DNA of 64,000 nt from assembly GCF_014654725.1 (NCBI RefSeq), contig NZ_JACVZV010000039.1, positions 54,822 to 118,821 on the forward strand, written 5' to 3'. Position 1 is the stretch's first letter. Each line of letters begins with the position of its first letter. Shown here piece after piece: positions 16,276 to 27,376 of the stretch. The DNA is from Vulcanococcus sp. Clear-D1. GTDB lineage: Bacteria > Cyanobacteriota > Cyanobacteriia > PCC-6307 > Cyanobiaceae. Both the position numbers and the translations under genes were made by a program. The notes under the pieces were generated by a model, which had not been told where the DNA came from, ran no database searches, and worked only from the letters and a program-made list of their open reading frames with translations.

Positions 16276-17409
16276 TCAGGCCGCTTGGCACCAGCGCAGG
16301 TTGCTGCCCTCGCCGCTCCAGCGCAGCAGCTCTGCCAGTGGGCGTCCGATCAGCTGCTCGGGCAGTCGCCCCGCGGCGCCAAGCCGCCGCCGCGGCAGCA
16401 CGGTGGCAGCCGCAATCGCTTGCTCGGTTTCGCCGCTCCAGCTCGCCAGGCGCCGCACCGCCTCCAGCAGCGGCAGGGTCACCCCCGCCAAGGTGCCGTC
16501 TTCCAGCCGGCAGCTGCCGTTCTCCACAATCAGGGCCCGTTCATCCCAGCGGTGTAGGCCATCGGCGAGGCCATAGGGGGCCAGGGCATCACTCACCAGC
16601 AGCACCTGCTCCGGCAGCAGCCGCTGCAGCAACACCGCCATCGAGGGCGCCACGTGCACCCCATCGGCGATCAGCCCCAGGGCCACATCGCCCCGCAGCG
16701 CTGCCGCGGCGATCGGGCCGGGGGCGCGGTGGTGCAGGCCGGGCATGGCGTTGAAGGCGTGGGTGATCATTCCGACCCCCTGGCCGAAGGCTTCGGCAGC
16801 TTGGCTTTCACTGGCTTCGCTGTGGCCCAGGCTCACGAGGATGCCCAGCTCCTGCAGGGCCGCGATCACCTCGCTCGCCCCCTCTAGCTCTGGAGCCAGC
16901 GTCACCAGGGCGATGTCCTGTTCGTAGCCGGCGATGCGGGCGTTGAGCGCTTCACGGCTCGGTTGGGCCAGGTGTTGGCGGGGGTGGGCGCCTCGCCGCG
17001 CTTCGGCGAGGAAGGGGCCCTCGAGATGGGCGCCCAGCAAGCGGCAGCGCCCTGGTTGATGGGCGACTCTGGCGTCCCTCAGCACGGCCAGGGCTTGGCG
17101 CAGTTCGGCGATGCCGCAGGTAACCAGCGTGGGCGCAATGGCTTCCACGCCATCCCGCCAGAGCAACTGCAGCAGCTCGATTAACTGCGGTAGATCGGTG
17201 GGAGTGAGTTCCGGGAAGGCCAGCCCCAGCCCTCCGTTGATCTGAAGATCGATGCCCATGGGGCTGAGCCAGTCCCCGCCCCAGCTCTCGCCACGGGCGA
17301 CGCTGCCCGCGGGCATGGGATGCGCCACCTGAATCCGATGGTCTTGATCCACGCCGATCCGCCACTGGCCCGGCTCGTTCGGCAAGCGCACGCAGCTCAG
17401 CCAGCGCAT
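16276..17409 (-). CDS. nagA: N-acetylglucosamine-6-phosphate deacetylase
   Basis: Amidohydrolase-superfamily enzyme removing the acetyl group from GlcNAc-6-phosphate, feeding amino-sugar recycling. From ATG at 17409 the protein has 377 residues, with [14 protein letters not shown] (about 53-66), the metal ligands HLEGPFL, LGHSEAS and ITHAFNAM, and the catalytic-Asp region [10 protein letters not shown]. Open sequence upstream of the ATG lies antisense to purE and is not real protein. The gene diverges from purE with a short gap. Neither nagB nor a PTS gene is adjacent; cell-wall recycling is the likely purpose. Confidence 0.92.
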   Translation of the reverse strand: MRWLSCVRLPNEPGQWRIGVDQDHRIQVAHPMPAGSVARGESWGGDWLSPMGIDLQINGGLGLAFPELTPTDLPQLIELLQLLWRDGVEAIAPTLVTCGIAELRQALAVLRDARVAHQPGRCRLLGAHLEGPFLAEARRGAHPRQHLAQPSREALNARIAGYEQDIALVTLAPELEGASEVIAALQELGILVSLGHSEASESQAAEAFGQGVGMITHAFNAMPGLHHRAPGPIAAAALRGDVALGLIADGVHVAPSMAVLLQRLLPEQVLLVSDALAPYGLADGLHRWDERALIVENGSCRLEDGTLAGVTLPLLEAVRRLASWSGETEQAIAAATVLPRRRLGAAGRLPEQLIGRPLAELLRWSGEGSNLRWCQAA

Positions 17410-17455
17410 CGGGAAGCGGGGCGGGACAATGCCATCCTCGCTGGAGGTCCCCCCA

Positions 17456-17986
17456 ATGCCTGAACAGTCAGCCCCCTTGGTGGCCGTGGTGATGGGCAGC
17501 GATTCGGATTTGCCCACCATGCAACCGGCGGTGGCCATGCTCGAGCGCTTCGGGGTGGCAGCCGAAGTGCGGGTGCTGTCGGCCCACAGAACACCTCTTG
17601 AGATGGTGGCCTTCGCCCAGCAGGCTGCTGGCCGTGGCTTCAAGGTGATCATTGCTGGTGCCGGCGGCGCCGCCCACTTGCCCGGCATGGTGGCCTCGCT
17701 CACCACCCTGCCTGTCATCGGGGTTCCTGTGCAGACGCGCGCGCTCTCCGGTGTGGATTCCCTTCACTCGATCGTGCAGATGCCAGCCGGCATCCCCGTG
17801 GCGACCGTGGCCATCGGCAATGGCGCCAATGCCGGCTTGCTGGCCGCTCAGATCTTGGCCACGTCTGATCCCGTTTTGGCGCAGCAGGTGATGGCCTACC
17901 GCCAGGAGCTTCACGACCAAGTGGTGGCCAAAGATGCCCGTTTGCTTGAGCTCGGGAGTGCCGCCTATCTCAATCAGATGGCATGA
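17456..17986 (+). CDS. purE: N5-carboxyaminoimidazole ribonucleotide mutase
   Basis: Rearranges N5-CAIR to CAIR in purine biosynthesis. The 176-residue protein from ATG at 17456 contains [11 protein letters not shown] at the N-terminus, [10 protein letters not shown] (catalytic His), [14 protein letters not shown] and the [15 protein letters not shown] stretch, all standard for class I PurE. An ATG nine codons upstream (17429) is also in frame, but the start at 17456 is preceded by a good GGAGG at 17442-17446 and matches the usual N-terminus. Divergent from nagA; an AI-2E family gene follows after 43 bases. Confidence 0.95.
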   Translation: MPEQSAPLVAVVMGSDSDLPTMQPAVAMLERFGVAAEVRVLSAHRTPLEMVAFAQQAAGRGFKVIIAGAGGAAHLPGMVASLTTLPVIGVPVQTRALSGVDSLHSIVQMPAGIPVATVAIGNGANAGLLAAQILATSDPVLAQQVMAYRQELHDQVVAKDARLLELGSAAYLNQMA

Positions 17987-18029
17987 CCCTGCTGGGCCAG
18001 GCAAGCTGAAGGCCTGAGCTTCCCCCGTC

Positions 18030-19121
18030 ATGCTTGAGCGCCTGGTGCTGCCGCTCTGGCTGCGACTCAGCCTGGCTCTGCCCCTGCTCACCCTGAATCT
18101 CTGGGTGTTGCGCCAGTTGTTGTTGCCCTTGGCGCCCTTCCCGGCGCTGTTTGTGGCAGCGGCTCTGATTGCTTTTTTGCTTGATTTGCCCACCCGCTGG
18201 CTGGCGGATCGCGGCCTGCCGCGCTGGCTTGCGGTGTTGCTGGTGGTGGGTCTCGGCCTTGGCTTGCTGGTGTTGTCGGCGATTTGGCTGGTGCCCCGCC
18301 TGGTTGAGCAGCTCGGTGAGCTGATCAATGCCCTCCCGTCTTGGTTGGCGGAAGGCGAAATCTGGCTTGATCGGTTGGAGCGATGGGCCTCAGAGCGTGG
18401 GCTCCCAACCGATTTCACCGACTTGAGCAGCACCCTCTTTGCCCGAGCCAGTCAGTTGGCGAGTCAGCTCAGTCAGCGGGTGCTTGGCATCCTCGGGGCC
18501 ACGGTGGGCATCACGGTGAACACCGTGATCGTGGTGGTTCTGGCGGTGTTCTTGCTGCTGGGCGGCGAGCGGATCGTGGCCGGCCTGGCCCGCTGGCTAC
18601 CCGAGAGCGTGCGCGAGTTGGTGACCAGCACCCTCAACCGCACTTTTCGGGGTTATTTCGCTGGCCAGGTGCTGCTGGCGCTGATCCTCAGCGTGCTGCA
18701 GATCGTGGTGTTCACGCTGCTCGGGATTCCCTATGGCGTGTTGTTCGCTGTGGCGATTGGCTTCACCACCCTGGTGCCCTACGCCAGCGCCCTCACGATC
18801 GTGTTGGTGAGTGTGCTGTTGGCGCTCGACAACCCCCGAACGGGCTTAGAAGTGTTGGCCGCAGCGATCAGCGTGGGCCAGGTGGTGGATCAGGTGATCC
18901 AGCCACGCCTGATGGGCAGCATCGTGGGTCTTCAGCCGGCTTGGCTGCTGGTGTCGCTGCCGGTGGGTGCGCGCATCGGCAGCCTGATGGGGTTTGGGGA
19001 TTTGCTGGGGCTGTTGCTGGCGGTGCCAGTCGCTAGTTGCATCAAAACCTTCTTCGATGCCTGGCGGCCCCAGCCGCCGCAGCCGCTCAACCCTTCTGTG
19101 GAATCACGCCCTGAGCACTGA
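18030..19121 (+). CDS. AI-2E family transporter (UPF0118 permease)
   Basis: Polytopic inner-membrane protein of 363 residues with the arrangement of the AI-2E/UPF0118 family: three N-terminal helices, an amphipathic extracytosolic-type region (about 100-150, [24 protein letters not shown]), then a cluster of helices with the conserved [15 protein letters not shown] and [10 protein letters not shown] and a C-terminal [16 protein letters not shown]. Substrates for this family range from the AI-2 signal to Na+/H+ exchange, so the transported molecule cannot be told from sequence. Its last 35 bases overlap the convergent cysC gene. Confidence 0.86.
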   Translation: MLERLVLPLWLRLSLALPLLTLNLWVLRQLLLPLAPFPALFVAAALIAFLLDLPTRWLADRGLPRWLAVLLVVGLGLGLLVLSAIWLVPRLVEQLGELINALPSWLAEGEIWLDRLERWASERGLPTDFTDLSSTLFARASQLASQLSQRVLGILGATVGITVNTVIVVVLAVFLLLGGERIVAGLARWLPESVRELVTSTLNRTFRGYFAGQVLLALILSVLQIVVFTLLGIPYGVLFAVAIGFTTLVPYASALTIVLVSVLLALDNPRTGLEVLAAAISVGQVVDQVIQPRLMGSIVGLQPAWLLVSLPVGARIGSLMGFGDLLGLLLAVPVASCIKTFFDAWRPQPPQPLNPSVESRPEH

Positions 19122-19734
19122 GGTAGGCGAGCACTTGCTCCACGCTCTGCTCAAGGCTCTGGCTGCCGGTGTCCACCTTCAATTCGGGGGCTTCCGGTGC
19201 TTCGTAAGGGCTGGAGATCCCGGTGAATTCCTTGATTTCACCAGCGCGGGCCTTGGCGTAGAGGCCTTTGGTGTCGCGCTCTTCGCACACGCTCAGATCT
19301 GCGGCGCAGTGGATCTCCACGAAGTCGCCGGCTTCCACGAGGGCGCGGGCACGATCGCGGTCGGCCTTGAAGGGCGACACAAAGGCGGTGAGAACCACCA
19401 CCCCGGCATCGAGGAAGAGCTTGCTCACCTCACCGATGCGGCGGATGTTTTCTTCGCGGTCCGCGTCGGAGAAGCCCAGGTCTTTGCAGAGGCCATGGCG
19501 GATGTTGTCGCCATCCAGCACGTAGCAGGCCAGTCCGCGCTCAAACAGGGCCTGGTTCACGGCGTTGGCCAGGGTGCTTTTGCCGGAACCGCTCAGGCCG
19601 GTGAACCAGAGGATGGCGCTGCGGTGGCCCCGTTGTTCCGCCCGTGCCGCGCGATCCACCGAGGCGTGGTGCCAGGCGATGTTGGTGGAAGCCCCTTGGT
19701 TGGTGAGCTCGCCGTAGGTGGGGGTTGCGGTCAT
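19087..19734 (-). CDS. cysC: Adenylylsulfate kinase
   Basis: Phosphorylates APS to PAPS in sulfate assimilation. The 215-residue protein has the P-loop GLSGSGKST (46-54), the substrate-binding segment [16 protein letters not shown] followed by [24 protein letters not shown] and [18 protein letters not shown]. No sulfate adenylyltransferase domain is fused and none is adjacent. ATG at 19734. The gene is 7 bases downstream of the ChaN-PDZ gene on the same strand, and its 3' end overlaps the AI-2E gene by 35 bases. Confidence 0.95.
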   Translation of the reverse strand: MTATPTYGELTNQGASTNIAWHHASVDRAARAEQRGHRSAILWFTGLSGSGKSTLANAVNQALFERGLACYVLDGDNIRHGLCKDLGFSDADREENIRRIGEVSKLFLDAGVVVLTAFVSPFKADRDRARALVEAGDFVEIHCAADLSVCEERDTKGLYAKARAGEIKEFTGISSPYEAPEAPELKVDTGSQSLEQSVEQVLAYLSAQGVIPQKG

Positions 19735-19740
19735 CGTGCG

Positions 19741-20859
19741 TCAAGCGTTGGCGCCATTGTCCCTGGCGGCGAGGCGCGGATCGCTGGCGGGGGGGAGCCG
19801 CAGGGTGAGCTGCAGTTGCTGGCCGTTCCGTTCAATCGTGAGCACCAGGGGTTCGGCATCGGGATGCAGGCGTACGCCACGGATCACCTCACCAGCCCGC
19901 TGCACCGTGCGGCCATTCAGCGCCACGATCCGATCGCCTGGCCGTAGGCCCGCGGCGGCGGCCGCTGAGCCCGGTTCCACCTGTCGCACCCAAACGCCGC
20001 TGCTGTCGCTCTCGAGATAGGCACCCAGTCGCGCCCCTGTGGGCGCGGGTGTGCAGCCTTCGGGAAGCGCTTGGCGCCGCAGGCTCAACTGACGCGTCAC
20101 ACCAAGGTCGTTTAGCTGGTGGGGAACGCCATCGCCACCTTCGAGGTGACCCCAGCCGATCAGCGCCACCAGCAGGCGTTTGGGGTCGCGCTGCTGGGCT
20201 GCCACCAGTTGTTCCGCCATGACCCGATCGCGGAGCAGCTGGCTGTCGATGAAGCGCTGCAGATCCGTTCGGTTGCTGGAGGCTTGACCCATGGCGTGGT
20301 GGCCGCGCCAGCTGGCTTCCAGGCGTTGGCGATAGCTCGGGCTGGGCGGGCGGGGTTGCCCCATGCCCCCGAGTTCCGCGGCGGGGGTGGCTGTCAGGCC
20401 CTGTTGGCGCACGCGCTTCACCAGGGCTGGTTCGGCATTGATGGCCAGCAGCGGCACCTGCCGCAGCCTGGCCCAGCGCAGGAGGGGCAGGTAGAGATCG
20501 GGGTCGTGCCCCCACACCCCTGGCCAATCCACCTCCCGCAGCAGCTCGGCTGCATCGAGCTGCCCGCTGTTGAAGCGATCGAGCACCGCCTGGCGGGCCG
20601 CAGGAACCATCTCGAGGGCGAGGGTGACCGGGCGCTGGCTGCTTAGGCGTTCCAGGGTGCCCAGCTGCCAGGCGTGGTCGTCCACACTGGTGTGGATCTC
20701 ACCGAGCAGGACCAACTGCAACCCAGCGGCTTGGTGGTGCAGGTCGCGGCGCTGTTGTTCGGCCGCTGCCAGGGCGCTTTGGCAGTTCGGCGCTGCTGGG
20801 ATCGCCTCGGCTGCCAGGCCGCTGACCAGCCAGCTCAGCAGCACCACACCGATCCGCAT
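19741..20859 (-). CDS. ChaN-domain protein fused to a C-terminal PDZ domain
   Basis: A 372-residue exported protein. An N-terminal signal peptide ([19 protein letters not shown]) is followed by a ChaN/DUF399 domain (about 45-260) with [16 protein letters not shown] and [11 protein letters not shown], motifs of the iron/heme-binding ChaN lipoproteins, and a [14 protein letters not shown] end. Residues about 285-360 form a PDZ domain with [21 protein letters not shown] and VALNGRTV. No clear lipobox cysteine is visible, so it may be soluble periplasmic rather than lipidated. ChaN-PDZ fusions suggest docking to peptide tails or a protease partner. SUI1 is one base upstream and cysC follows. Confidence 0.83.
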   Translation of the reverse strand: MRIGVVLLSWLVSGLAAEAIPAAPNCQSALAAAEQQRRDLHHQAAGLQLVLLGEIHTSVDDHAWQLGTLERLSSQRPVTLALEMVPAARQAVLDRFNSGQLDAAELLREVDWPGVWGHDPDLYLPLLRWARLRQVPLLAINAEPALVKRVRQQGLTATPAAELGGMGQPRPPSPSYRQRLEASWRGHHAMGQASSNRTDLQRFIDSQLLRDRVMAEQLVAAQQRDPKRLLVALIGWGHLEGGDGVPHQLNDLGVTRQLSLRRQALPEGCTPAPTGARLGAYLESDSSGVWVRQVEPGSAAAAAGLRPGDRIVALNGRTVQRAGEVIRGVRLHPDAEPLVLTIERNGQQLQLTLRLPPASDPRLAARDNGANA

Positions 20860-20860
20860 C

Positions 20861-21184
20861 TCAGCCTCCCGCCTGCTTCGGGCGATAGCCCGCTTTCTCC
20901 AGCGCCGCCAAGGCTGGTGCGACTTGGTCGCCCTGCAGCTCGATCACGCCATCTTTCACCGTGCCGCCGGTGCCGGCGGCGGCCTTGAGCTGCTTCAGCA
21001 AAGCCTTGAGCTCGTTTTCCGCCGCTTCGAGCCCGGTGATGGCGGTGACCATCTTCCCGCCCTTGCCCGCCTTGGTGCGCTGCACGCGCACCCGCTGTTG
21101 GCTTTTGGGGCTGGGTTCGGAAGCCGGCGCGCCGCGCTGCAGGCTTTCCGGCCTGCTGAATTCCTGCCAGCCGCCCTTGGCCAT
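20861..21184 (-). CDS. Translation initiation factor SUI1/eIF1-like protein
   Basis: A 107-residue protein with a C-terminal SUI1 domain (about 35-104): [48 protein letters not shown] and [12 protein letters not shown], the classic YciH/SUI1 pattern with a lysine-rich beta strand and GTGGTVKD turn. The N-terminal 30 residues are polar and poorly conserved. It is expected to bind the 30S subunit near the P site and influence start-codon choice. The gene precedes the ChaN-PDZ gene by one base and diverges from trpB. Its start is ATG at 21184. Confidence 0.92.
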   Translation of the reverse strand: MAKGGWQEFSRPESLQRGAPASEPSPKSQQRVRVQRTKAGKGGKMVTAITGLEAAENELKALLKQLKAAAGTGGTVKDGVIELQGDQVAPALAALEKAGYRPKQAGG

Positions 21185-21481
21185 TGTGCCGTCGTTCGCT
21201 ACACCCAGTTCAGCTCACCGCTCGGTTCCCAACCGCCCAACCCATGGACCTGCCGCCCGTGCAGCTGGAAATGGTGCGCTTCGGGCTGCACGGTCAGCCG
21301 GCGGCTGCGGAGTGCAGGCCCTCTGACACGCGGGTTAAGGCCAGTCTGTCGGGCGTGTGGGGTAGCCCAGCGGAGCCCTGTCGCCGCGAAGCTGCTCGGA
21401 TCCGTATTGATGAACCGGCGGGTTGGCCGGCGCTACCTCCGCCCCCAGTTCCTACGCTGCAGTGATTACGCGTCGGCGTCG
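21185..21481. other. Divergent intergenic region between the SUI1 gene and trpB
   Basis: About 297 bases without a convincing gene. It must hold the divergent promoters of SUI1 and trpB. A 73-codon ATG frame starting at 21244 is present, but its translation (Pro/Arg-rich, no hydrophobic or conserved pattern) looks like chance. I see no strong hairpin or repeat. Confidence 0.5.
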
Positions 21482-22735
<1,254 letters not shown>

Positions 22736-22843
22736 GGCTCAAGGTCGGGCGCGCTTTCTTACTGCAGATCAAGGTGGGTGCGCACGGGCCATGACCTCGA
22801 CCATCCTTTTGGGCTGGCTGTCCGCCATCGATCAGGTCCTTCC

Positions 22844-23629
22844 ATGGCGCTTCCCCTAGCGATCCAGGCCTCCGAACCCGCTCCTGAGGTCCGCTTCGTG
22901 TTCGCGGCGCCCTCCCCTTACACCGGGCGTTTTGATGCCACCCGGGCGGGTTTGGGAATCGCCCTTGAGCTGCAGCGGCTGGCTCGGGAGCAGGCCTTGC
23001 CTGTGCGGATCGGACTGCGGGCCCTCCCGTTAGAAGCAGACCGCGCTGAGGTGCAGGCTTTGCTCGAGCCGCAGCCGCGCGTGCTGGTGGTTGGGGGATC
23101 CACCTGGAGCCAGGGCTCTGCTGCTCCCTTGCGCCGCCTGTTTGAACTGGGTGGAGGGATTTCGCTGCAGGGGGTTCGTGCCACCGCTTTTGCGACGGCC
23201 GGCGGCGCCCATACCGGTGGCGAGATGGTGGTGCTCGACAGCCTGCGCTCGTTGATGGGGCAAGGAGCGCTGGGGTTCACCTCCGGCCAGCGGCTGATGG
23301 TCTTCAGCACCGACGAACGGCTCGATCATCCAGCGGGCACCTTCACCCCGCTCGATTGCTGGGCGATGGGCCAATACGCCCGAGAGCTGCTCTTGCAGGC
23401 TCATGCCAGCCCAGATCCTGCCCAAACCGCTGCCCTCGCCAGTCGCCTCGGGGTCGACTTGACCTACTTCCGCCGATTCCCCCGGACGTTGGCGTCGCTC
23501 CCCCCTGCGTCGACCAAGGTCTGCGCCCAGATCAATGCCCTGGCTGGCCCGACGCGGCCTGGTTTGGCTGCTGCGGCGTCTGCTCTGGACCGTTTGGCAC
23601 CAGAGATCCGCACCCTGTTTGCGCCTTAA
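22844..23629 (+). CDS. Flavodoxin-fold (WrbA-like) protein
   Basis: A 261-residue protein with a flavodoxin-like alpha/beta fold. An initial beta strand and phosphate-loop region (VRFVFAAPSPYTGRFDATRAGLG) is followed by VLVVGGSTWSQGSAAPLRRLFELGGG and ATAFATAGGAHTGGEMVVLDSL, the order seen in WrbA-type NAD(P)H:quinone oxidoreductases (flavin-ring loop, then GG-H-GG motif). The C-terminal 70 residues are an Ala-rich extension not found in WrbA. Flavin binding and substrate are inferred only. ATG at 22844 was chosen over the GTG/ATG candidates 22 codons earlier, which precede non-protein-like sequence. Confidence 0.62.
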   Translation: MALPLAIQASEPAPEVRFVFAAPSPYTGRFDATRAGLGIALELQRLAREQALPVRIGLRALPLEADRAEVQALLEPQPRVLVVGGSTWSQGSAAPLRRLFELGGGISLQGVRATAFATAGGAHTGGEMVVLDSLRSLMGQGALGFTSGQRLMVFSTDERLDHPAGTFTPLDCWAMGQYARELLLQAHASPDPAQTAALASRLGVDLTYFRRFPRTLASLPPASTKVCAQINALAGPTRPGLAAAASALDRLAPEIRTLFAP

Positions 23630-23699
23630 GCAGCTGTTCAACCGCCCTGGGCCCTCCGTGACCCGCAGGATCGAGGGCTGATCAGCGGTCGCCGAGTTC

Positions 23700-24692
23700 T
23701 CAGCAGAGCAGACGCTCCAGGACGTCGGCCACCGAGCGCACGGCTGCCCGAGCTGTGGCGTAGGCCATCCGCATGGGGCCGACCAAGGCCACCTGGCCCA
23801 GGCCCCCGTCGCCACTGCGGTAATCGGCCTGCACCACAGCGCATTGGTGCAAGGCTGGATCGGGGTGCTCCATGCCAATCCACACGCCACCCAGCGCCTG
23901 CACCTTGTCTGGATGCAGCACGCGCTGGGGTTCGCTTTCCACCAGCTCTAGGAGGGGGCGAAGGCTCTCGCTGCGCTCAAACTCCGGCTGACGCAGCAAG
24001 CCTCCGAGCCCAAGGGTGACGGCGCTGCTGGGTTGATTGCTCCAAACTTGCTGGTGGCTGAGCAGCCCTTGGCGCAGTTGGTCGCCGCAGGATTGGAGCT
24101 GCGGTGGCAGCGTTCGCCAGTCGATGGTCCCCCCTGCCAGTTGAGCGCTCACCCAGCGCTCCAGTGCCGGAAGGTCGTCTCCCCGGCCGTGGGGAAGGCG
24201 CAGGTTCAGGCTGGTGGCGGAAGCACCACCCTCCACCAGAAACACCAACAGGCGATCCCCGCTGGGGACAAGACGCAGTGCTTGCAACGCAGGGCTTGGC
24301 CGCTGCGGCTTTGTGATCAGGCTGAATAAACCTGTGAGGTCGGCTAGGCGTCTGGCCAGGTGAAGCAGAAGATCATCGAGGGCGGCCCATTGCAGGCTCA
24401 AAGCCATGAGCTCGCTCTGCAGTTGGCCCACCGCAGCCCCAGGGGCCGGAAGGAGGCAATCCACGTAATGGCGATAGCCCTGGGGGCTCGGCACACGACC
24501 GGCGGAGGTGTGGGGCTGGGTGAGCAGGCCACGCTGCTCAAGGGCACCCATGGCAGAGCGGATCGTGGCGGGGCTGGCCTCCAGGCCAAAGCGTTGCACC
24601 AGCGTTTTGCTGCCCACCGGTTCGGTGGTGTCCACGTAGTGACTCACGGTGGCCTGCAGCACCTGCTCTTGCCGGCGGGGCAATGGCTGCAC
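23700..24692 (-). CDS. hrcA: Heat-inducible transcriptional repressor HrcA
   Basis: Represses groESL and similar heat-shock operons by binding CIRCE inverted repeats, with activity tuned by GroEL. The 330-residue protein has an N-terminal winged helix (LPRRQEQVLQATVSHYVDTTEPVGSKTLVQRF, then SPATIRSAMGALEQRGLLTQPHTSAGRVPS), the classic HrcA motif, and a C-terminal GAF-like region ending in GPMRMAYATARAAVRSVAD. GTG at 24692 is chosen because the sequence before it, overlapping the rhodanese end, is not conserved. I saw no CIRCE element near it, so its targets lie elsewhere. It is read in the same direction as the rhodanese gene upstream. Confidence 0.94.
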   Translation of the reverse strand: MQPLPRRQEQVLQATVSHYVDTTEPVGSKTLVQRFGLEASPATIRSAMGALEQRGLLTQPHTSAGRVPSPQGYRHYVDCLLPAPGAAVGQLQSELMALSLQWAALDDLLLHLARRLADLTGLFSLITKPQRPSPALQALRLVPSGDRLLVFLVEGGASATSLNLRLPHGRGDDLPALERWVSAQLAGGTIDWRTLPPQLQSCGDQLRQGLLSHQQVWSNQPSSAVTLGLGGLLRQPEFERSESLRPLLELVESEPQRVLHPDKVQALGGVWIGMEHPDPALHQCAVVQADYRSGDGGLGQVALVGPMRMAYATARAAVRSVADVLERLLC

Positions 24693-24753
24693 GGGATCGG
24701 CGCCTGTGTCGGAGGTGCGGGGATCGTAGGGGCGATGTGGGCGCTGCAGGGGC

Positions 24754-25098
24754 TCAGTAGCGCGGCACTGTCGGATCCACCTCCACGCTCCAGGCATCAA
24801 TGCCCCCGTGCAGGTTCCAAACCCTTGGGAATCCTTGGGCTTCCATCAGCCAGCAGCCAAATTGCCAGCTGCGAATGCCGGCATGGCAGAGCACCACCAC
24901 ATCACGCTCGGGGTCGAGCACCTCGCGCAGGGAATCGATCCATTGCTCCGAGGCGCTGAGGGGTAGGTGCACCACGGGCTGGTTCAGCTTCGCCAGCTCC
25001 AGTTCCATGGGTTCCCTGACATCCACCAGCTGCAAGGCTTCGCCGGCTTCCAGGCGCTGATGCAGATCCTGGGCGCGAATGGAACTTGGGGTGCTCAT
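24754..25098 (-). CDS. Single-domain rhodanese (sulfurtransferase)
   Basis: A 114-residue protein consisting of one rhodanese domain. LQLVDVREPMELELAKL is near the N-terminus and the active-site loop VVVLCHAGIRSWQFGCWL (catalytic Cys at about residue 70, six-residue loop CHAGIRS) is in the centre; the end is RVWNLHGGIDAWS. The loop type is that of PspE/GlpE-like sulfurtransferases. Physiological substrate is not known; persulfide transfer or thiol repair is likely. It lies 61 bases upstream of hrcA on the same strand, and diverges from the DUF3352 gene. Confidence 0.92.
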   Translation of the reverse strand: MSTPSSIRAQDLHQRLEAGEALQLVDVREPMELELAKLNQPVVHLPLSASEQWIDSLREVLDPERDVVVLCHAGIRSWQFGCWLMEAQGFPRVWNLHGGIDAWSVEVDPTVPRY

Positions 25099-25175
25099 CG
25101 CCAGAAGCTAGGGCTTGTTGGGGTGCCAAACGCAGCCGCTATGCATAAAGATGAGGCCAGTGCTGCAGGCAACCG

Positions 25176-26774
25176 ATGAAGGCCCGCCCCTTCCTGGCGG
25201 CAGTGTTGGCAGCGGCCATTGCGTTGCTGAGCCTGGGGGCAACGGGTTGGTGGTTGCTCTTGCAGCGCAGTCCGCTGGGCTTGCAAACCCAACGGCTCGA
25301 GCTCCCTCTGGCGGCACGGTTTGTTCCGCGTACCGCACCTCTGAGCCTGCACTGGTTGCTGGCGCCCGACCAACCGGCTGCCTATGCCAGGGCGGTGGCG
25401 GCACCGAGGCAGCGGCGCCAGGCGGCGGCGGCGGCGGATCGTCTGCGCGATGGCGCTTTCGCCGCTGCTGGTCTCGATTACGCCTCGGAGCTGGCACCGT
25501 GGTTGGGCCGCGAGAGCAGTTTTGCCTTGCTGACTCCACCCGGTTCAGCGGAGCAGCCCGGTTGGGTGTTGGCCCTGCGCAGCCGCGACAGCGAGGGTGC
25601 GCGCCGTTTTCTGCAGCGTTTCTGGCAGAGCCGCAGCCTGGCTGGCACCGACCTTCAGATCAGCAGCTACCGCGGCATGGGCCTGATCAGCGGTCGTGGC
25701 GCCTTGCTGGGCCAGGACCCTCAGCCCCTGGCCACGGCCTTGATCAACGACGAGTTGGTCTTGATTGCCTCCGGTCGCGGCGTGCTGGAGCAGGCCCTCG
25801 ATGTGTCGCAGATCGATGAGCTGAATCAGGCGGCCAGCGCGCCGTTGCAACAAGCTGTCGCGCGCTTGGGGAACGGCGTCGCCTTGCTCACCGCCCGTCC
25901 CCAGGCGATGGAGCAGTGGCTCGGCCTTCCCAGCCAGGCAGGCGATGGGCAAGGCGCAGCACTGGAGATGGTTGCCGCCCTGAGTCCCTCAGGCCGAGGC
26001 CTACAGCTCGATGCCCTCACCCAACTGCGCGAGCCCTTGCCGGCATTGCCGGCGCCACCGGCTGCGTTGCCGCAGCAGCTGCAGGTGTCAGCCACCAGCC
26101 TTGCGCTTCTCAGCGATCCGGCTCGCCTCCTCACGGATCGCGAGCCGGACCCCTGGGGGCAGGTGCTGGGCCCGATGCTGCGCTCAGCCCTCGAGCGCCT
26201 GCCAGCATCCTTGCCGGCTCTCGTGGCGGCCGCGGATCAAGGCCCCTTGCTCTGGGCTCAGTCTGGCGATGGCTGGCTGCTGGGAACCACAGCCCAGCAA
26301 CCCCCGTTCGATGCCCTGGATGCAGCCCTGGCGGCCGAGGGCTACAGCAGCTCTCCGCTGCAGAGCCGGGGCCTCACCCTGCAGGCCTGGACCAAGCTCC
26401 AATCGAAGCCAGTGAAGGGCAACCCTGATCAGCTCCAGGCCCAGCTGGCCGGCGCTCGCTCCCTGCAAGCCAGTTGGGCCTGGTGGGGCCAGGGCCTCAG
26501 TGTTCTCAATCAGCAGGATGAGGGCCGCCATGCGCCTGTGGAACGGCTTGAGCAGCTGGAGAACCTGGGCACACCGAAAGCACCGGTGCAGTGGGCGATG
26601 GATGGTCCGACGGCCCAACAGTTGCTGGCCGCCTGGCAGCCCTGGCGGCTGGTGAGTGCCCTCTGCAGCAGTGGGCTCACCCCCCTGGTTGATGGAGCGG
26701 CCCTCAGCCTTCAAAGCGATGGGCCATCCGCTCGCGCTTTGAAGCTCCGGGCCCTTCTGCAGTTCAAGGGTTGA
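25176..26774 (+). CDS. DUF3352 family membrane-anchored protein
   Basis: A 532-residue protein with an N-terminal membrane anchor (FLAAVLAAAIALLSLGATGWWLLL, about residues 6-29) and a large extracytosolic domain of the DUF3352 family, recognisable from the early LPLAARFVPRTAPLSLHWLL and LAPWLGRESSFALLTPPG segments and repeated amphipathic beta/alpha units. It has almost no cysteine in the mature part. The family is widespread in cyanobacteria with unknown function. ATG at 25176 agrees with the signal anchor. SixA follows after 3 bases, probably in the same operon. Confidence 0.85.
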   Translation: MKARPFLAAVLAAAIALLSLGATGWWLLLQRSPLGLQTQRLELPLAARFVPRTAPLSLHWLLAPDQPAAYARAVAAPRQRRQAAAAADRLRDGAFAAAGLDYASELAPWLGRESSFALLTPPGSAEQPGWVLALRSRDSEGARRFLQRFWQSRSLAGTDLQISSYRGMGLISGRGALLGQDPQPLATALINDELVLIASGRGVLEQALDVSQIDELNQAASAPLQQAVARLGNGVALLTARPQAMEQWLGLPSQAGDGQGAALEMVAALSPSGRGLQLDALTQLREPLPALPAPPAALPQQLQVSATSLALLSDPARLLTDREPDPWGQVLGPMLRSALERLPASLPALVAAADQGPLLWAQSGDGWLLGTTAQQPPFDALDAALAAEGYSSSPLQSRGLTLQAWTKLQSKPVKGNPDQLQAQLAGARSLQASWAWWGQGLSVLNQQDEGRHAPVERLEQLENLGTPKAPVQWAMDGPTAQQLLAAWQPWRLVSALCSSGLTPLVDGAALSLQSDGPSARALKLRALLQFKG

Positions 26775-26777
26775 GCG

Positions 26778-27335
26778 ATGGCGCCGCGCAAAAGGGAGCT
26801 GCTGCTACTGCGCCACGGCATTGCTGAGGAGCGAGCCGAGGGCACCGACGACGCCCAGCGCGCCCTCACCCCGGAGGGCCGTGAACGCACCATCGCCCAG
26901 TTGCGCCAACTGGTTGAGTTGGAACTGGGCTGTGATCTGGTGCTGAGCAGCCCCTTGGTGCGCGCCCGCCAAACCGCGGAGCTGGCTGTTCAGGCCGGCT
27001 TGGCCCCTGAGCTGGAGCTGGCGGCGGCCCTGGCGCCCCTGGCCGACCCTCTGCCGCTTCTGGATCGCTGGCTTGGGCCCGTGTCTCCCCGGCCGGCCTG
27101 GCGGCGCCTGGCGTTGGTGGGCCATGAGCCGGATCTCAGCACTCTGGCGGCTTTGCTGATTGGCGTGCCCATGGCTCAGGCGCCTGAGGCCTTGCAGCTC
27201 AAGAAGGCTGGTGTGGTGCTGCTGCAGTGGCCCAAATCACCCCAGGCAGGTCTGCTGGGCAGCGCTCGCTTGGAGCTGCTCCTGCCGCCGCGGGTGTTGC
27301 TGGGCAGGCGCCAAGCGGCCCCATCTGGTGGCTGA
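26778..27335 (+). CDS. Phosphohistidine phosphatase SixA-type (histidine phosphatase superfamily)
   Basis: A 185-residue member of branch 1 of the histidine phosphatase superfamily. The catalytic RHG motif is LLLLRHGIAEE (about 8-18), followed by LTPEGRERT, the second catalytic region LVRARQTAEL and the later His in LVGHEPDLSTL. This order and size match SixA, which dephosphorylates phosphohistidine on HPt domains or, in cyanobacteria, regulates phospho-relay proteins. The protein's true target cannot be told. It begins 3 bases after the DUF3352 gene, with gltA 41 bases further. Confidence 0.87.
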   Translation: MAPRKRELLLLRHGIAEERAEGTDDAQRALTPEGRERTIAQLRQLVELELGCDLVLSSPLVRARQTAELAVQAGLAPELELAAALAPLADPLPLLDRWLGPVSPRPAWRRLALVGHEPDLSTLAALLIGVPMAQAPEALQLKKAGVVLLQWPKSPQAGLLGSARLELLLPPRVLLGRRQAAPSGG

Positions 27336-27376
27336 TGGCACCGAAGCGTGTCGCCCAGCGGCCTTAGGTTGCCGAA

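Noticed and set aside
21244..21465. Possible 73-residue gene between SUI1 and trpB
   Set aside because: Pro/Arg-rich, no hydrophobic pattern, no ribosome binding site; kept as intergenic.
20570..21481. Long in-frame N-terminal extension of trpB
   Set aside because: It crosses the ChaN-PDZ and SUI1 genes on the opposite strand and has no resemblance to TrpB; GTG at 21482 is the real start.
23700..24692. CIRCE element for HrcA (TTAGCACTC-N9-GAGTGCTAA)
   Set aside because: No matching inverted repeat was noticed next to hrcA or elsewhere while reading; the closest look-alike near 33314 (GAGTGCTCACTC) lacks the arms.
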